Origin: Treponema sp.
Lineage (GTDB): Bacteria > Spirochaetota > Spirochaetia > Treponematales > Breznakiellaceae
DNA length: 12,966 nucleotides
Assembly (NCBI GenBank): GCA_031283505.1
Contig: JAITBO010000076.1
Span: forward strand, 1 to 12,966
Direction: 5' to 3'
Made by a program: the position numbers and the translations under genes. Shown here piece by piece: positions 5,741 to 12,966 of this stretch. Position 1 is the stretch's first letter, and each line of letters starts with the position of its first letter. The notes beneath the pieces are model-generated. The model was not told where the DNA came from. It searched no databases and worked only from the letters and a program-made list of their open reading frames with translations.

Positions 5741-6220
5741 ACTCCTATAAATGGTATTTGCGAGACTGGTTTGATAGCCCGCGGTACGCCGCGGCGCATA
5801 TAATAGTGACGGTTTGAACGGGCGGGGGCGCCGCGCGAACCGGGGCTTAGAATTTCCGGAACCGGGGGCCTGTTTTCTCCGGCGGAAAGAGGTCTTTCCG
5901 CGATAGAAAGAGGTCTTTCCGCGATAGAAAGAGGTCTTTCCGCGACAGAAAGAGGTCTTTCTGCGATAGAAAGAGGTCTTTCCGCGATAGAAAGAGGTCT
6001 TTCCGCGGCAGAAAGAGGTCTTTCCGCGGCAATCAGGAAACGGTACTAAACCATGCGGGGTAAGGTCCAACCGGCGCGCACACGTCAGCGCGGGGGGAGC
6101 GGCGTTGACAGGCCTGGGGCACGGCGCGGGACGGCGTTCATAACCGGGTTTTCCTTTTGACGCAGCATATCGGGGGCAGGGTGTCAACGTGGCGCAATTC
6201 GGGCACTTTACTAAGCCGGT
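5741..6220. other. GC-rich divergent intergenic region
   Basis: This separates the minus-strand cluster from scpA. It holds a short CCGCGG-TACG-CCGCGG hairpin (5779-5794) and the seven 21-bp repeats at 5885-6031. An AT-rich patch at 5798-5806 (TATTAT on the minus strand) might be part of a promoter for the leftward genes, but no matching -35 is seen. TTGACA-like hexamers at 6105-6110 and 6157-6162 have no -10 at the right distance. The minus-strand frame is open across the whole region, but this is explained by high GC and by the repeat length being a multiple of three. Confidence 0.6.
5885..6031. repeat. Seven tandem copies of a 21-bp repeat
   Basis: The units start at 5885, 5906, 5927, 5948, 5969, 5990 and 6011 with no change in spacing. 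Each has the core GAAAGAGGTCTTTC followed by CGCGATA or a close variant (CGCGACA, TGCGATA, CGCGGCA, CGCGGCA). The core is itself an inverted repeat: GAAAGA, two bases, TCTTTC. The core is identical in every copy and nearly all changes fall in the 7-base linker. Twenty-one bases is two turns of B-DNA, so every core faces the same side of the helix. No spacers are present, so it is not a CRISPR array. Possible roles are a multi-site protein-binding array, iteron-like sequence, or a variable-number repeat without function. Confidence 0.9.
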
Positions 6221-6236
6221 ATGGAACGGGTATACT
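6207..6236 (+). promoter_or_regulatory. Weak candidate promoter for the scpA operon
   Basis: TATACT at 6231-6236 is a good -10-like hexamer. TTTACT at 6207-6212 is a poor -35 with 18 bases between. If it is used, transcription would begin about 6243, at or just before the ATG at 6245, leaving almost no leader. No Shine-Dalgarno is seen in front of any scpA start, which is consistent with this, but the evidence is thin. Confidence 0.3.
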
Positions 6237-6238
6237 CC

Positions 6239-6985
6239 ATGAAGATGGATACCATAAGCACCGTCCATAACTTCAAATTAAACGAATTCGAAGGTCCTTT
6301 GGACCTTTTACTTTTTTTAATCAAGAAGAACGAAGTCAATCTGTATGATATCCCCATAGCCCAAATTACCGAGCAATATCTGGATTACCTCCGTTTTGTC
6401 ACCCGGCTCGATCTGGAGGATCTTACCGAATTCCACGCCATGGCGGCGAACCTTCTGTATATAAAATCCAAGATGCTTCTCCCTATAGAATTGAACCTGG
6501 AAGACGATATTGACGATCCCCGGCAGGAACTGGTGGATAAGCTCATCGAATATCAGCGGTTCAAAAAACTATCCGAACTGATGGAAGAAAAGGAAAAGGA
6601 AACCGAATGGGTCATAGAGCGTAAAAAACTCCAGAGGGCCTTGCCTTTTGAGGAGGAAGAACTCTGGAAAAAAGTAGACATCTGGGAACTGGTAAAAACC
6701 TTCTCATCCCTCATGTCCAACCTTTCCGGGGAGCAGATTATCGATCTGTACGAAGAAGTATCGATTAACGAAAAGCTGACCCTGATAACCGAATTTCTGG
6801 AGACAAAAGGGGAGTGCCGCTTTATGGATCTGGTGGTTAGGAACGGCTCCATCATGGATATCGTATGCGCCTTTCTTGCCCTGCTGGAAGCGGTAAAACT
6901 CAGGATGGTTATGGTTTTTCAGAACCGTATGTTCGGGGATATTTTAATACGCCCCGGTATAAGCGCCGATGGAGTTTCGACATAA
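6239..6985 (+). CDS. scpA: Segregation and condensation protein A
   Basis: ScpA is the kleisin that bridges the two heads of the SMC dimer and binds ScpB, forming the bacterial condensin needed for chromosome segregation. The product (248 residues from this start) has the family's N-terminal signature EFEGPLDLLLFLIKK, followed by DIPIAQITEQYLDYL and the MAANLLYIKSKMLLP helix, an acidic, charged middle region (EEKEKETE...), and a C-terminal winged-helix segment (INEKLTLITEFLETKGECRFMDLV...AFLALLEAVKLRMV). Length is normal. The start is uncertain: ATGs at 6221, 6239 and 6245 are in frame and none has a clear ribosome-binding site. The homologous region begins around FKLNEFEGP, so 6239 or 6245 is likelier than 6221. 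Its stop overlaps the scpB start (TAATG), so the two are translationally coupled. Confidence 0.93.
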   Translation: MKMDTISTVHNFKLNEFEGPLDLLLFLIKKNEVNLYDIPIAQITEQYLDYLRFVTRLDLEDLTEFHAMAANLLYIKSKMLLPIELNLEDDIDDPRQELVDKLIEYQRFKKLSELMEEKEKETEWVIERKKLQRALPFEEEELWKKVDIWELVKTFSSLMSNLSGEQIIDLYEEVSINEKLTLITEFLETKGECRFMDLVVRNGSIMDIVCAFLALLEAVKLRMVMVFQNRMFGDILIRPGISADGVST

Positions 6986-7533
6986 TGGATGTACGGATAG
7001 AAAAAGAAACGGCTCTGATAGAGGCTATCCTCTACCTTGAGGCGGACCCCCTGGATGAGGCGGGTTTGTGCCGCATAGCCGGCCTGGGCAAGGATATAGT
7101 CCAAGAGGCCTTAAAAAACCTTGGGGAGCGTTATGCCCAGGAAGACTCCGGGGTGGAACTATCCCGAATCGGCGGGGGGATCATGATCTCCCCCAAGAAG
7201 GAATACTGGGATAAGCTCAGGGAACGGTACGGCAAAAAAAACGAATCCAGGCTTTCCAAAGCAGCCCTGGAAACCCTTTCCATCATTGCCTATTCCCAGC
7301 CCATTACCCGCAGTGAGATCGAGTCGATCCGGGGTGTTTCCAATGCGGATAATATGATTCGCCTGCTTCTGGAAAAGGAGCTTATCCGGGAAGTGGGGAA
7401 AAAAGACGTGCCCGGAAAACCCCTCCAATACGGCACTACCAAGGAATTCCTCAAGTTCTTCCGTCTGGAAAGCATTGCGGATTTGCCCAAATTAAATGAA
7501 AGTGAGACCGACCGGTTTGAGCTTAACGGATAA
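6985..7533 (+). CDS. scpB: Segregation and condensation protein B
   Basis: ScpB is the partner of ScpA in the SMC-ScpAB condensin and consists of two winged-helix domains that dimerise. The 182-residue product shows both: an N-terminal one starting KETALIEAILYLEADPLDEAGL, and a second with the well conserved LSKAALETLSIIAYSQPITRSEIESIRGVSNADNMIRLLLEKELI and KDVPGKPLQYGTTKEFLKFF. Length and motifs are normal. It starts at the ATG overlapping the scpA stop by one base, with a GGAG about 11 bases upstream. The frame could extend upstream inside scpA, but that part does not resemble ScpB. Confidence 0.95.
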   Translation: MDVRIEKETALIEAILYLEADPLDEAGLCRIAGLGKDIVQEALKNLGERYAQEDSGVELSRIGGGIMISPKKEYWDKLRERYGKKNESRLSKAALETLSIIAYSQPITRSEIESIRGVSNADNMIRLLLEKELIREVGKKDVPGKPLQYGTTKEFLKFFRLESIADLPKLNESETDRFELNG

Positions 7534-7549
7534 AACAGACGTGCCCGCA

Positions 7550-8272
7550 ATGAACGCGGGGGCAGAGGAAGCGCTTCTCAGGCTTCAGGTTTACCTCGCC
7601 CATGCTGGGGTTGCCTCCCGCCGCGCCTGTGAGGGGCTCATCAGTTCCGGCCGGGTAAGCGTAAATGGCCAAGTGGTAACCCGGTTAGGAACCAAAGTGG
7701 CGCCTGCCGACGATGTACGTTTGGACGGGGTGGCCCTGCGTCCTGAAACCCGGTTTCACTACCTGGCCCTCAATAAGCCGCCCCTGTATATATGCAGCTC
7801 CTTTGACCCTCAGGGCAGGCCCCTTGCAAAAGATCTCCTTCCCTTGCCCCGGGAACGGCTGTACAATGTGGGCCGGCTGGATTATCGATCATCGGGGCTC
7901 ATTATCTTTACCAATGACGGTGATTTTGCTGCAAAGGTAAGTCATCCGTCGGCGAAAATTGAAAAAGAGTATCTGGTGGAAGCCACCGGTCCCATCCCGG
8001 ATACCATGATTGTGGAATTTGGGCGGGGGCTGGAAATTGAAGGGGTATTTTACCGATCCGCTGAAATTGAACGCCTGGGCCGGAAATCCGTCCGGGTGGT
8101 ACTTATCGAAGGTAAAAACCGGGAGATCCGCCGGGTTTTTTCGCATTTCCACCTGCACCCCGGTAAACTCCACCGCATAAGAATCGGCCCGGTGGTTTTA
8201 GGCACACTCGGGGTAGGGGAGTCCCGGCCGCTTACTGAGGAAGAGCTTACTAAATTATCGAGGAGAACATAG
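7550..8272 (+). CDS. rluB: RsuA/RluB-family ribosomal RNA pseudouridine synthase
   Basis: The enzyme isomerises a uridine in ribosomal RNA to pseudouridine. The product (240 residues) has an N-terminal S4 RNA-binding domain (LRLQVYLAHAGVASRRACEGLISSGRVSVNG) and a catalytic domain with LNKPP, the catalytic-aspartate motif GRLDYRSSGLIIFTNDGDF (residues about 106-124), EKEYLV and the closing GKNREIRRVF and LHRIRIG motifs. Placement after scpA-scpB is the usual one for the 23S rRNA (RluB) type, so that name is preferred, but RsuA cannot be excluded from sequence alone. The start is set at ATG 7550, 16 bases after the scpB stop. Starts at 7496 (overlapping scpB) and GTG 7541 are possible; none has a strong Shine-Dalgarno. 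Its TAG overlaps the GTG of cmk. Confidence 0.88.
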   Translation: MNAGAEEALLRLQVYLAHAGVASRRACEGLISSGRVSVNGQVVTRLGTKVAPADDVRLDGVALRPETRFHYLALNKPPLYICSSFDPQGRPLAKDLLPLPRERLYNVGRLDYRSSGLIIFTNDGDFAAKVSHPSAKIEKEYLVEATGPIPDTMIVEFGRGLEIEGVFYRSAEIERLGRKSVRVVLIEGKNREIRRVFSHFHLHPGKLHRIRIGPVVLGTLGVGESRPLTEEELTKLSRRT

Positions 8273-10695
8273 TGGTAATTGCCATTGACGGCCCCGCGGG
8301 ATCGGGAAAAAGTACTATCGCCAAATACCTGGCGGAAAGGCTTAAACTGCCCGTGGAAGGGTCCTTTACCTATGTTAATTCGGGGAACATTTACCGGGCT
8401 ATTACCCTGGGATGTATCCGTAACCGTATCGATCCCCTGGATCAGGGGGCTGCCCTGGGCTACGCTCAGTCCTGTTCGATAGGCTATAATGACGGAGACG
8501 TGTATTTGGAAGGGGAAAATGTAGTTGCCCTGCTTCACACCGATGAAATCGACAAATTAACCGCCCCTTTATCAGCGAATGTACCTATACGGCATGTGGT
8601 AAATGACCTTATCCGGAAAATTGCCGGAAAGATGAACGTGGTGGTGGAGGGCCGGGATATGACTACCGTGGTTTTTCCCGACTCGAAATACCGGTTCTAC
8701 CTGGACGCTTCCGTGGAAGCCCGGGCCAAACGGCGCTTTGACCAGGGGGTATCCAAACTCAGTTTGGAGGAGATCCTTACCGCAATTCGGGAACGGGATG
8801 AAATTGATTCAAATAAAATCGAAGGAAGCCTTAAAATTGCCCCGGGAGTACGGTATTTGGATACATCGGACTTGACCATTAACCAAGTTTATGACAAATT
8901 AGTAGAGGAAATAACGAATACACAGATAGAAGGATCAACCATGGGCCAGTTGGAAGTGGAATCGGACACTAGTCCGATAGAAGAATCAAATGTGCAGAAA
9001 TCTGCAAATTCTCAGGACGATATTCAAACACAATTACAAGAAAAGTATCTCAAGAGCCTGGAACAGCTCGAAGAGGGGCAGTTGGTAGACGGTCATGTCA
9101 TTCAGATTACCCCTGACCATGTCTTTATCGACGTGGGGTATAAGTCTGAAGGCAAGATTCCCATTGGAGAATTCACTGAAGCCCCCAATGTCGGGGATGT
9201 GGTATCGGTTATTCTCATAGCCAAGGAGAATAAATACGGGGAAGTGATTGTTTCCAAGCAAAAAGCGGATATAAAGCTTTTTTGGAAGAATTTACGCCAG
9301 GCCTTCCAGGATCATACCATGGTGGAAGGGATCATCGAAAAGCTCGTTAAGGGCGGCTACGATGTCGATCTCGGCGCCGGGGTTCGGGCCTTTCTGCCTA
9401 TCAGCCAGTCCGATGCCCAAAAAGTGGACAAGCCGGAGAAACTCCTGGGGCTTAAAACCAGTTTTTACGTGGAACGGCTTTATTCGGATGGTAAAGTTAA
9501 TATTGTAGTAAACCGCCGTAAATGGCTTGAGGAAGAAATTGAGCAAAAGCGGAAAGATTTCTTTGAAAAGACCCGGGTTGGGGATGATGTAAGCGGGGCG
9601 GTAAAGAGTTTTACCTCCTTTGGCGCCTTTATCGATTTAGGAGGTTTCGACGGCCTACTCCATATCAACGATATGAGTTGGGGCCACGTAACCCGGCCCA
9701 AGGACTTTGTTAAGAAGGGTCAGGAAATCCGCCTTAAGGTTATCCGTATCGATCCCCAGGAAAAGCGGATCAACCTTTCGTTAAAGCATTTTTCCGATGA
9801 TCCCTGGGTCCATTTTGAGGATAAGTACCATGTCAATGACATTATAAAAGGCAGGGTAACCAAACTTACCGACTTCGGCGCCTTTGTAGAGCTTGAGGAA
9901 GGTATCGAAGGGCTGGTGCATATTTCGGAATTCTCCTGGGTGAAAAAGATACAGAAACCCGAGGAAGTGCTGTCCATCGGCAACGAAACCGAATGTATGA
10001 TCCTGGGTTACGATCTCCAGGCGGGCAGGGTATCCCTTGGGCTTAAACAGGTCACTGCCAACCCCTGGACCGAAATAGAAGAGAAGTATCCCGTGGGAAC
10101 CAGGCTTAGAAGAAAGGTGACAAAGATAACCAACGCCGGGGCCTTCATTGAACTGGAAGAGGGTATCGACGGGTTTCTCCACGGAGACGATATTTCCTGG
10201 ACTAAGAAGATCAAACATCCGGGAAGCGAATTTTCAGCGGGCCAGGAAATTGAAGTTATGGTCATCAGCGTTGATGCGGAGGATAAAAATATCCGTTTGG
10301 GGATTAAACAGCTTTCTGAAGATCCCTGGCAGAATTTCGCGGCAAGCTATAAACCGGGGTCCTTGGTTGAAGGAGAAGTTTCATCGGTTACCGATTTCGG
10401 CGTTTTTGTCCGGGTCCCCGGCGGCATCGAAGGGCTCATTCATAAATCTAACCTTCCGGAAAACCAGGAGGATGATCCGGATGAACTCCTCAAAAAGTAC
10501 CATGTTGGGGATGAGATAAAAGCGGTTGTTCTGGAGCTGCAGCCGGATAAGCAAAAGGTAGCTTTTTCGATTAAGGATTATCAGAGGAAGGTCCAGCGGG
10601 TTGAATTGTCCCGGTACATGGCGGCGGAAGAGTCCGATGGTTCCACATTTACCCTTGGGGATTTTTTTAAGTCAAAAAATACTCCCGAGGGTTAG
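8272..10695 (+). CDS. cmk-rpsA: Cytidylate kinase fused to 30S ribosomal protein S1
   Basis: The 807-residue product joins two proteins. Residues 1 to about 215 are cytidylate kinase, which phosphorylates CMP/dCMP: P-loop GPAGSGKST at 7-15, NSGNIYRA at 36-43 (the family usually has DTGAMYRA), EGRDMTTVVFP and a LDTSDLTI end. From about 224 follows an S1 protein with six OB-type S1 domains, starting near residues 267, 352, 440, 525, 612 and 698. Domains 3-6 carry clear FGAF/FGVF and GLLHI-type motifs; 1 and 2 are more divergent, as in other S1 proteins, where they bind the ribosome. Translation starts at a GTG that overlaps the previous stop (TAGTG), with AGGAGA 6 bases upstream. Adjacent cmk and rpsA genes are common in bacteria; the continuous frame is a known treponeme feature. 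An internal start at 8941 could yield free S1. Confidence 0.95.
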   Translation: MVIAIDGPAGSGKSTIAKYLAERLKLPVEGSFTYVNSGNIYRAITLGCIRNRIDPLDQGAALGYAQSCSIGYNDGDVYLEGENVVALLHTDEIDKLTAPLSANVPIRHVVNDLIRKIAGKMNVVVEGRDMTTVVFPDSKYRFYLDASVEARAKRRFDQGVSKLSLEEILTAIRERDEIDSNKIEGSLKIAPGVRYLDTSDLTINQVYDKLVEEITNTQIEGSTMGQLEVESDTSPIEESNVQKSANSQDDIQTQLQEKYLKSLEQLEEGQLVDGHVIQITPDHVFIDVGYKSEGKIPIGEFTEAPNVGDVVSVILIAKENKYGEVIVSKQKADIKLFWKNLRQAFQDHTMVEGIIEKLVKGGYDVDLGAGVRAFLPISQSDAQKVDKPEKLLGLKTSFYVERLYSDGKVNIVVNRRKWLEEEIEQKRKDFFEKTRVGDDVSGAVKSFTSFGAFIDLGGFDGLLHINDMSWGHVTRPKDFVKKGQEIRLKVIRIDPQEKRINLSLKHFSDDPWVHFEDKYHVNDIIKGRVTKLTDFGAFVELEEGIEGLVHISEFSWVKKIQKPEEVLSIGNETECMILGYDLQAGRVSLGLKQVTANPWTEIEEKYPVGTRLRRKVTKITNAGAFIELEEGIDGFLHGDDISWTKKIKHPGSEFSAGQEIEVMVISVDAEDKNIRLGIKQLSEDPWQNFAASYKPGSLVEGEVSSVTDFGVFVRVPGGIEGLIHKSNLPENQEDDPDELLKKYHVGDEIKAVVLELQPDKQKVAFSIKDYQRKVQRVELSRYMAAEESDGSTFTLGDFFKSKNTPEG
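8930..8943 (+). promoter_or_regulatory. Internal Shine-Dalgarno and ATG at the cmk/rpsA junction
   Basis: AAGGA at 8930-8934 stands 6 bases before an in-frame ATG at 8941, exactly where the kinase part ends and the S1 part begins. Initiation here would give a stand-alone S1 of 584 residues, close to the usual length of S1, in addition to the fusion. The site may be the original rpsA start, kept after the cmk stop codon was lost. Confidence 0.5.
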
Positions 10696-10711
10696 ATAAA
10701 AGACCGCATGT

Positions 10712-12226
10712 ATGCTGTCAGCCATAGACGTTCAAAAATTTAACACCCTGATAGAGATTAACACTCTTATTAATTCGAATTATACGGACGTTCATTCACT
10801 GTTAACCAGGATACTGCAGTCCGCCACCAGATTATGTGAGGGAGAGGCTTCAAGCCTGCTCCTTGTAAACCGTGAAAATCAGGAACTGTACTTTGAAATT
10901 GCCTTGGGTACAAAAGGCGCCGAAATAAAAAAATTCACCTTGAAATTCGGGGAAGGTATAGCCGGATGGGTGGCTCAAAATAACAAATCTATCATTGTTA
11001 ACGATGTTATCAACGATAAGCGCCACCTAAATTCCATTTCTGATCGGATTGGGTACCCTTCCAGAACCATACTCGCGGTACCCTTGCGAAACAAGGGCGA
11101 GTGTATCGGTGTGATAGAATTACTAAATAAAAAAGATGATAAATATTTTACCCAGGATGATCTTGAATGGCTTGAAATATTTGCCAACCAGGCGGCCATA
11201 GCTATTCAGAACGCCCGGAGCTTTGAACAGGCCAAGGTAGAAATAGAATCACTACAGGATCAGATTAAAACCGATAAGGGTTATCATACCATGATAGCTA
11301 AAAGCCCAATCATTATGGAAAAGATCGATATCATCGACAGAATTGCCAAGACCGATTCTTCCGTACTGATCCTGGGAGAAAGTGGGGTAGGGAAGGAAAT
11401 TTTTGCCGAACAGATACATCTTCGCAGTCCTCGCTCAAAAGCGCCCTTAATACGGGTAAACTGTGCGGCCCTTCCTGAGGGCCTTTTGGAAAGCGAGCTC
11501 TTCGGTCATGTTAAAGGGGCCTTTACCGGAGCCATACAGACCCGGCGGGGCCGTTTTGAGCTGGCGGACGGGGGCACCATTTTTCTTGACGAGATTGGGG
11601 ATCTTTCTCTGCAGCTCCAGGCAAAACTGCTCCGGGTTATACAGCAAAGGACCTTCGAAAAGATAGGTTCCGAAGTATCGGTAACGGTGAATGTCCGCAT
11701 CCTGGCCGCCACCAACAAGGATATTGAAACCCTGGTTGCCAAGGGAGAGTTCCGAAGCGATCTTTACTACCGGCTGAATGTTTTACCCATCTATATTCCG
11801 CCGTTGCGGCAGCGTACCGAGGATATTCCGGAATTAGCGGATTTTTTTCTTAAAAAATTTATCCGGGAAACCAAGAAGCAATTTGCGGGGTTTTCCAATG
11901 AAGCCCTGGAGGCTATGCTTTCCTATTCCTGGCCGGGGAATGTCAGGGAGTTAGAAAACTGTATCGAAAGGGCCTGTGTCATCGGAAAGAATTCCCTGAT
12001 ACGAAAAGAAGATCTCTTCCTTAAAATCGGCAATGAAACCGGCACAGACAAAGGGGATCGGAATCTTAAAACGGCGATCAATGTTTTTAAGACCCATTTT
12101 ATTAAAAAAGCCCTGGAAGAAAACAACTGGAACCAGACCGAGACCGCGAAATCCCTGGATATCCAAAGGACCTATTTATCGCGGCTTATAAAAGAATTAG
12201 ATATTATGAACCTTAAGGAGAATTAA
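10712..12226 (+). CDS. GAF-domain sigma-54-dependent transcriptional activator
   Basis: A 504-residue bacterial enhancer-binding protein that would remodel sigma-54 RNA polymerase using ATP. Order of parts: a GAF sensor domain at about 20-170; a short coiled linker (172-188); an AAA+ domain with Walker A GESGVGKE (222-229), the sigma-54 contact loop GAFTGA intact at 269-274, Walker B TIFLDEIG (289-296), FRSDLYYRLNVLPI arginine-finger region (347-360) and SWPGNVRELEN (406-416); and a Fis-type helix-turn-helix at about 463-497. It has no receiver domain, so it responds to a ligand or redox signal through GAF, like NifA or FhlA, rather than to a kinase. It starts 16 bases after the rpsA part with only a weak ribosome site, and its target promoters are not evident here. 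AAGGAG at its 3' end serves the next gene. Confidence 0.93.
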   Translation: MLSAIDVQKFNTLIEINTLINSNYTDVHSLLTRILQSATRLCEGEASSLLLVNRENQELYFEIALGTKGAEIKKFTLKFGEGIAGWVAQNNKSIIVNDVINDKRHLNSISDRIGYPSRTILAVPLRNKGECIGVIELLNKKDDKYFTQDDLEWLEIFANQAAIAIQNARSFEQAKVEIESLQDQIKTDKGYHTMIAKSPIIMEKIDIIDRIAKTDSSVLILGESGVGKEIFAEQIHLRSPRSKAPLIRVNCAALPEGLLESELFGHVKGAFTGAIQTRRGRFELADGGTIFLDEIGDLSLQLQAKLLRVIQQRTFEKIGSEVSVTVNVRILAATNKDIETLVAKGEFRSDLYYRLNVLPIYIPPLRQRTEDIPELADFFLKKFIRETKKQFAGFSNEALEAMLSYSWPGNVRELENCIERACVIGKNSLIRKEDLFLKIGNETGTDKGDRNLKTAINVFKTHFIKKALEENNWNQTETAKSLDIQRTYLSRLIKELDIMNLKEN

Positions 12227-12925
12227 ATGGTAACAGCAAAGGCAAAGGAAGAAACAAAAGAAACGCGCAGCCTGGGTGATGTCCTTGCCGATTTTATTCA
12301 GCATAATCGTAAGGGACTGTTGATCACCCTGATAACTATGGTAATCGTGGTGATTATTTTTATTGCCGGTTTTGCTATTAGGGATACGATGCGGGAAAAA
12401 GCTATCGAAGCAGTTGAGGATTTTGCCCAACGATATGATACTCTGGTAATTGATATCAACGAACCTGCAAAAGCGGAGGAAGTTCAGGCCCTCCTGGACG
12501 AGTTGAACGCCTTTGCGGGAAAGCATTCAGGCTATGCCGACGCCCGAGCCTATTCCCTGGCGGCATCCATCTATACAGAAAAGAAAGACTGGGGTGAGGC
12601 GGAGAAAGCCTGGACCAATTCCGCCAAGTCGGCGGGAAAATCATACCTGGCTCCGGTGTCGTTATTCAATGCCGCGGTAGCTGCGGAAGAGCAGGGGAAT
12701 CTGGCCCAGGCTATCAGCCTCTATACCGAAAGCATTGCCCAGGAGTCCGATTTTCCCGGCGCTGCCCGTGCCCAGTTTGCCATCGGGAGACTATACGAAT
12801 CCCAGGGGGATAACCAAGCCGCCCTTGAAGCCTACAGGGTTATTCCGACAAAATGGGTAAACGAAACTACCTGGGTTAACCTGGCTCAAAGCCGGATCAT
12901 AATCTTATCGAATATAGGTTCTTAA
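12227..12925 (+). CDS. Membrane-anchored TPR protein, YfgM-like
   Basis: The 232-residue product has a short cytoplasmic N-terminus rich in K and E, one strong membrane helix at about 30-51 (LLITLITMVIVVIIFIAGFA) and a long outer part of helical repeats. At least two to three TPR-like units are visible between about 105 and 215 (ARAYSLAASIYTEKKDWGEAEKAW; APVSLFNAAVAAEEQGNLAQAISLY; ARAQFAIGRLYESQGDNQAALEAY). The layout matches YfgM-like TPR proteins, which act with the Sec translocon or periplasmic chaperones, or simply hold partner proteins; the exact role is unknown. The start has AAGGAG 6 bases upstream and lies directly after the sigma-54 activator stop, so the two genes are co-transcribed. 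Its stop overlaps the next start (TAATG). Confidence 0.8.
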   Translation: MVTAKAKEETKETRSLGDVLADFIQHNRKGLLITLITMVIVVIIFIAGFAIRDTMREKAIEAVEDFAQRYDTLVIDINEPAKAEEVQALLDELNAFAGKHSGYADARAYSLAASIYTEKKDWGEAEKAWTNSAKSAGKSYLAPVSLFNAAVAAEEQGNLAQAISLYTESIAQESDFPGAARAQFAIGRLYESQGDNQAALEAYRVIPTKWVNETTWVNLAQSRIIILSNIGS

Positions 12926-12966
12926 TGCTGAAAGGATTTTGGCGTTTCCGGTTATGCTTATTAGTT
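12925..12966 (+). CDS. Start of a further gene, probably with a signal peptide, truncated by window edge
   Basis: ATG at 12925 overlaps the stop of the TPR gene (TAATG), the same coupling used for scpA-scpB. The 14 visible codons read MLKGFWRFRLCLLV, with positive residues then hydrophobic ones, as in the beginning of a signal peptide or membrane anchor. Nothing more can be said about its function. The Shine-Dalgarno is weak (AGG 7-8 bases upstream), as expected with coupled translation. Confidence 0.55.
   Translation, partial: MLKGFWRFRLCLLV

Noticed and set aside
5072..5803. 243-codon plus-strand frame
   Set aside because: It lies antisense to the uncharacterised gene, is rich in G, V and R as expected of a GC-driven shadow, and has no convincing start or family resemblance.
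5885..6031. CRISPR array
   Set aside because: The units are back to back with no spacers and are 21 bp long. No cas genes are present.
5847..6032. Short minus-strand frame encoding PRKDLFLSRKDLFL-type repeats
   Set aside because: It is only the 21-bp array read in another frame. It has no ribosome site, and every frame of such a repeat stays open.
6105..6220. Sigma-70 or sigma-54 promoters in the divergent region
   Set aside because: TTGACA-like boxes lack a -10 at 16-18 bases, and GGCAC/TTGC-like pieces do not have the -24/-12 spacing.
6221..6238. scpA start at 6221
   Set aside because: It has no ribosome site and adds residues outside the family's homologous region; it would also overlap the candidate -10 box.
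5735..6268. N-terminal extension of the uncharacterised minus-strand frame up to 6268, containing a seven-residue peptide repeat
   Set aside because: A good ribosome site and start exist at 5734. The extension is made of GC-rich intergenic DNA and a 21-bp repeat that cannot create frameshifts, and it overlaps the scpA start.
6865..6984. Upstream extension of scpB
   Set aside because: It lies inside scpA in another frame and does not resemble ScpB; the TAATG overlap start at 6985 is typical.

Overview
The window looks like a chromosomal segment of a spirochete, most likely a Treponema. The strongest clue is a single reading frame that joins cytidylate kinase to ribosomal protein S1 (8272-10695), a fusion I know from treponemes such as T. 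pallidum. The minus-strand genes encode a corrinoid methyl-transfer system and transporters. That would fit an acetogenic or methyl-compound-using gut treponeme (termite-gut type), but this is inference.

The window has two halves that diverge from a roughly 480-base, GC-rich intergenic region (5741-6220) carrying seven perfectly phased 21-bp repeats. The left half reads on the minus strand, in transcription order: an uncharacterised 235-residue protein (5734-5027), a sodium:solute symporter (4938-3415), a GPH-type sugar/organic-ion symporter (3327-1921), a UroD-superfamily methyltransferase (1845-691), a decayed second corrinoid-protein gene with a scrap of a second methyltransferase gene (680-376), and the start of an intact corrinoid protein (365 to beyond base 1). 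Substrate would enter through one of the transporters, the methyltransferase would pass its methyl group to the cobalamin of the corrinoid protein, and a second methyltransferase and a reductive activator, not in this window, would complete the path.

The left half has been rebuilt by duplication at least twice. First, the methyltransferase-corrinoid pair was duplicated in tandem and the middle collapsed, leaving a pseudogene between the intact genes. Second, a block of about 140 bp (the 3' end of the uncharacterised gene, a terminator-like hairpin and a Shine-Dalgarno site) occurs both before and after the sodium:solute symporter gene. That gene is therefore flanked by direct repeats and ends in a borrowed C-terminal tail. 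In both copies the hairpin's 3' arm can pair instead with the Shine-Dalgarno of the next transporter gene, so the block may also be a riboregulator.

The right half reads on the plus strand and is a compact housekeeping run with overlapping or near-touching genes: scpA, scpB (chromosome condensation), an RsuA/RluB-type pseudouridine synthase, cmk-rpsA, a GAF/AAA+ sigma-54 activator, a membrane-anchored TPR protein, and the first 14 codons of a further gene that runs off the end.
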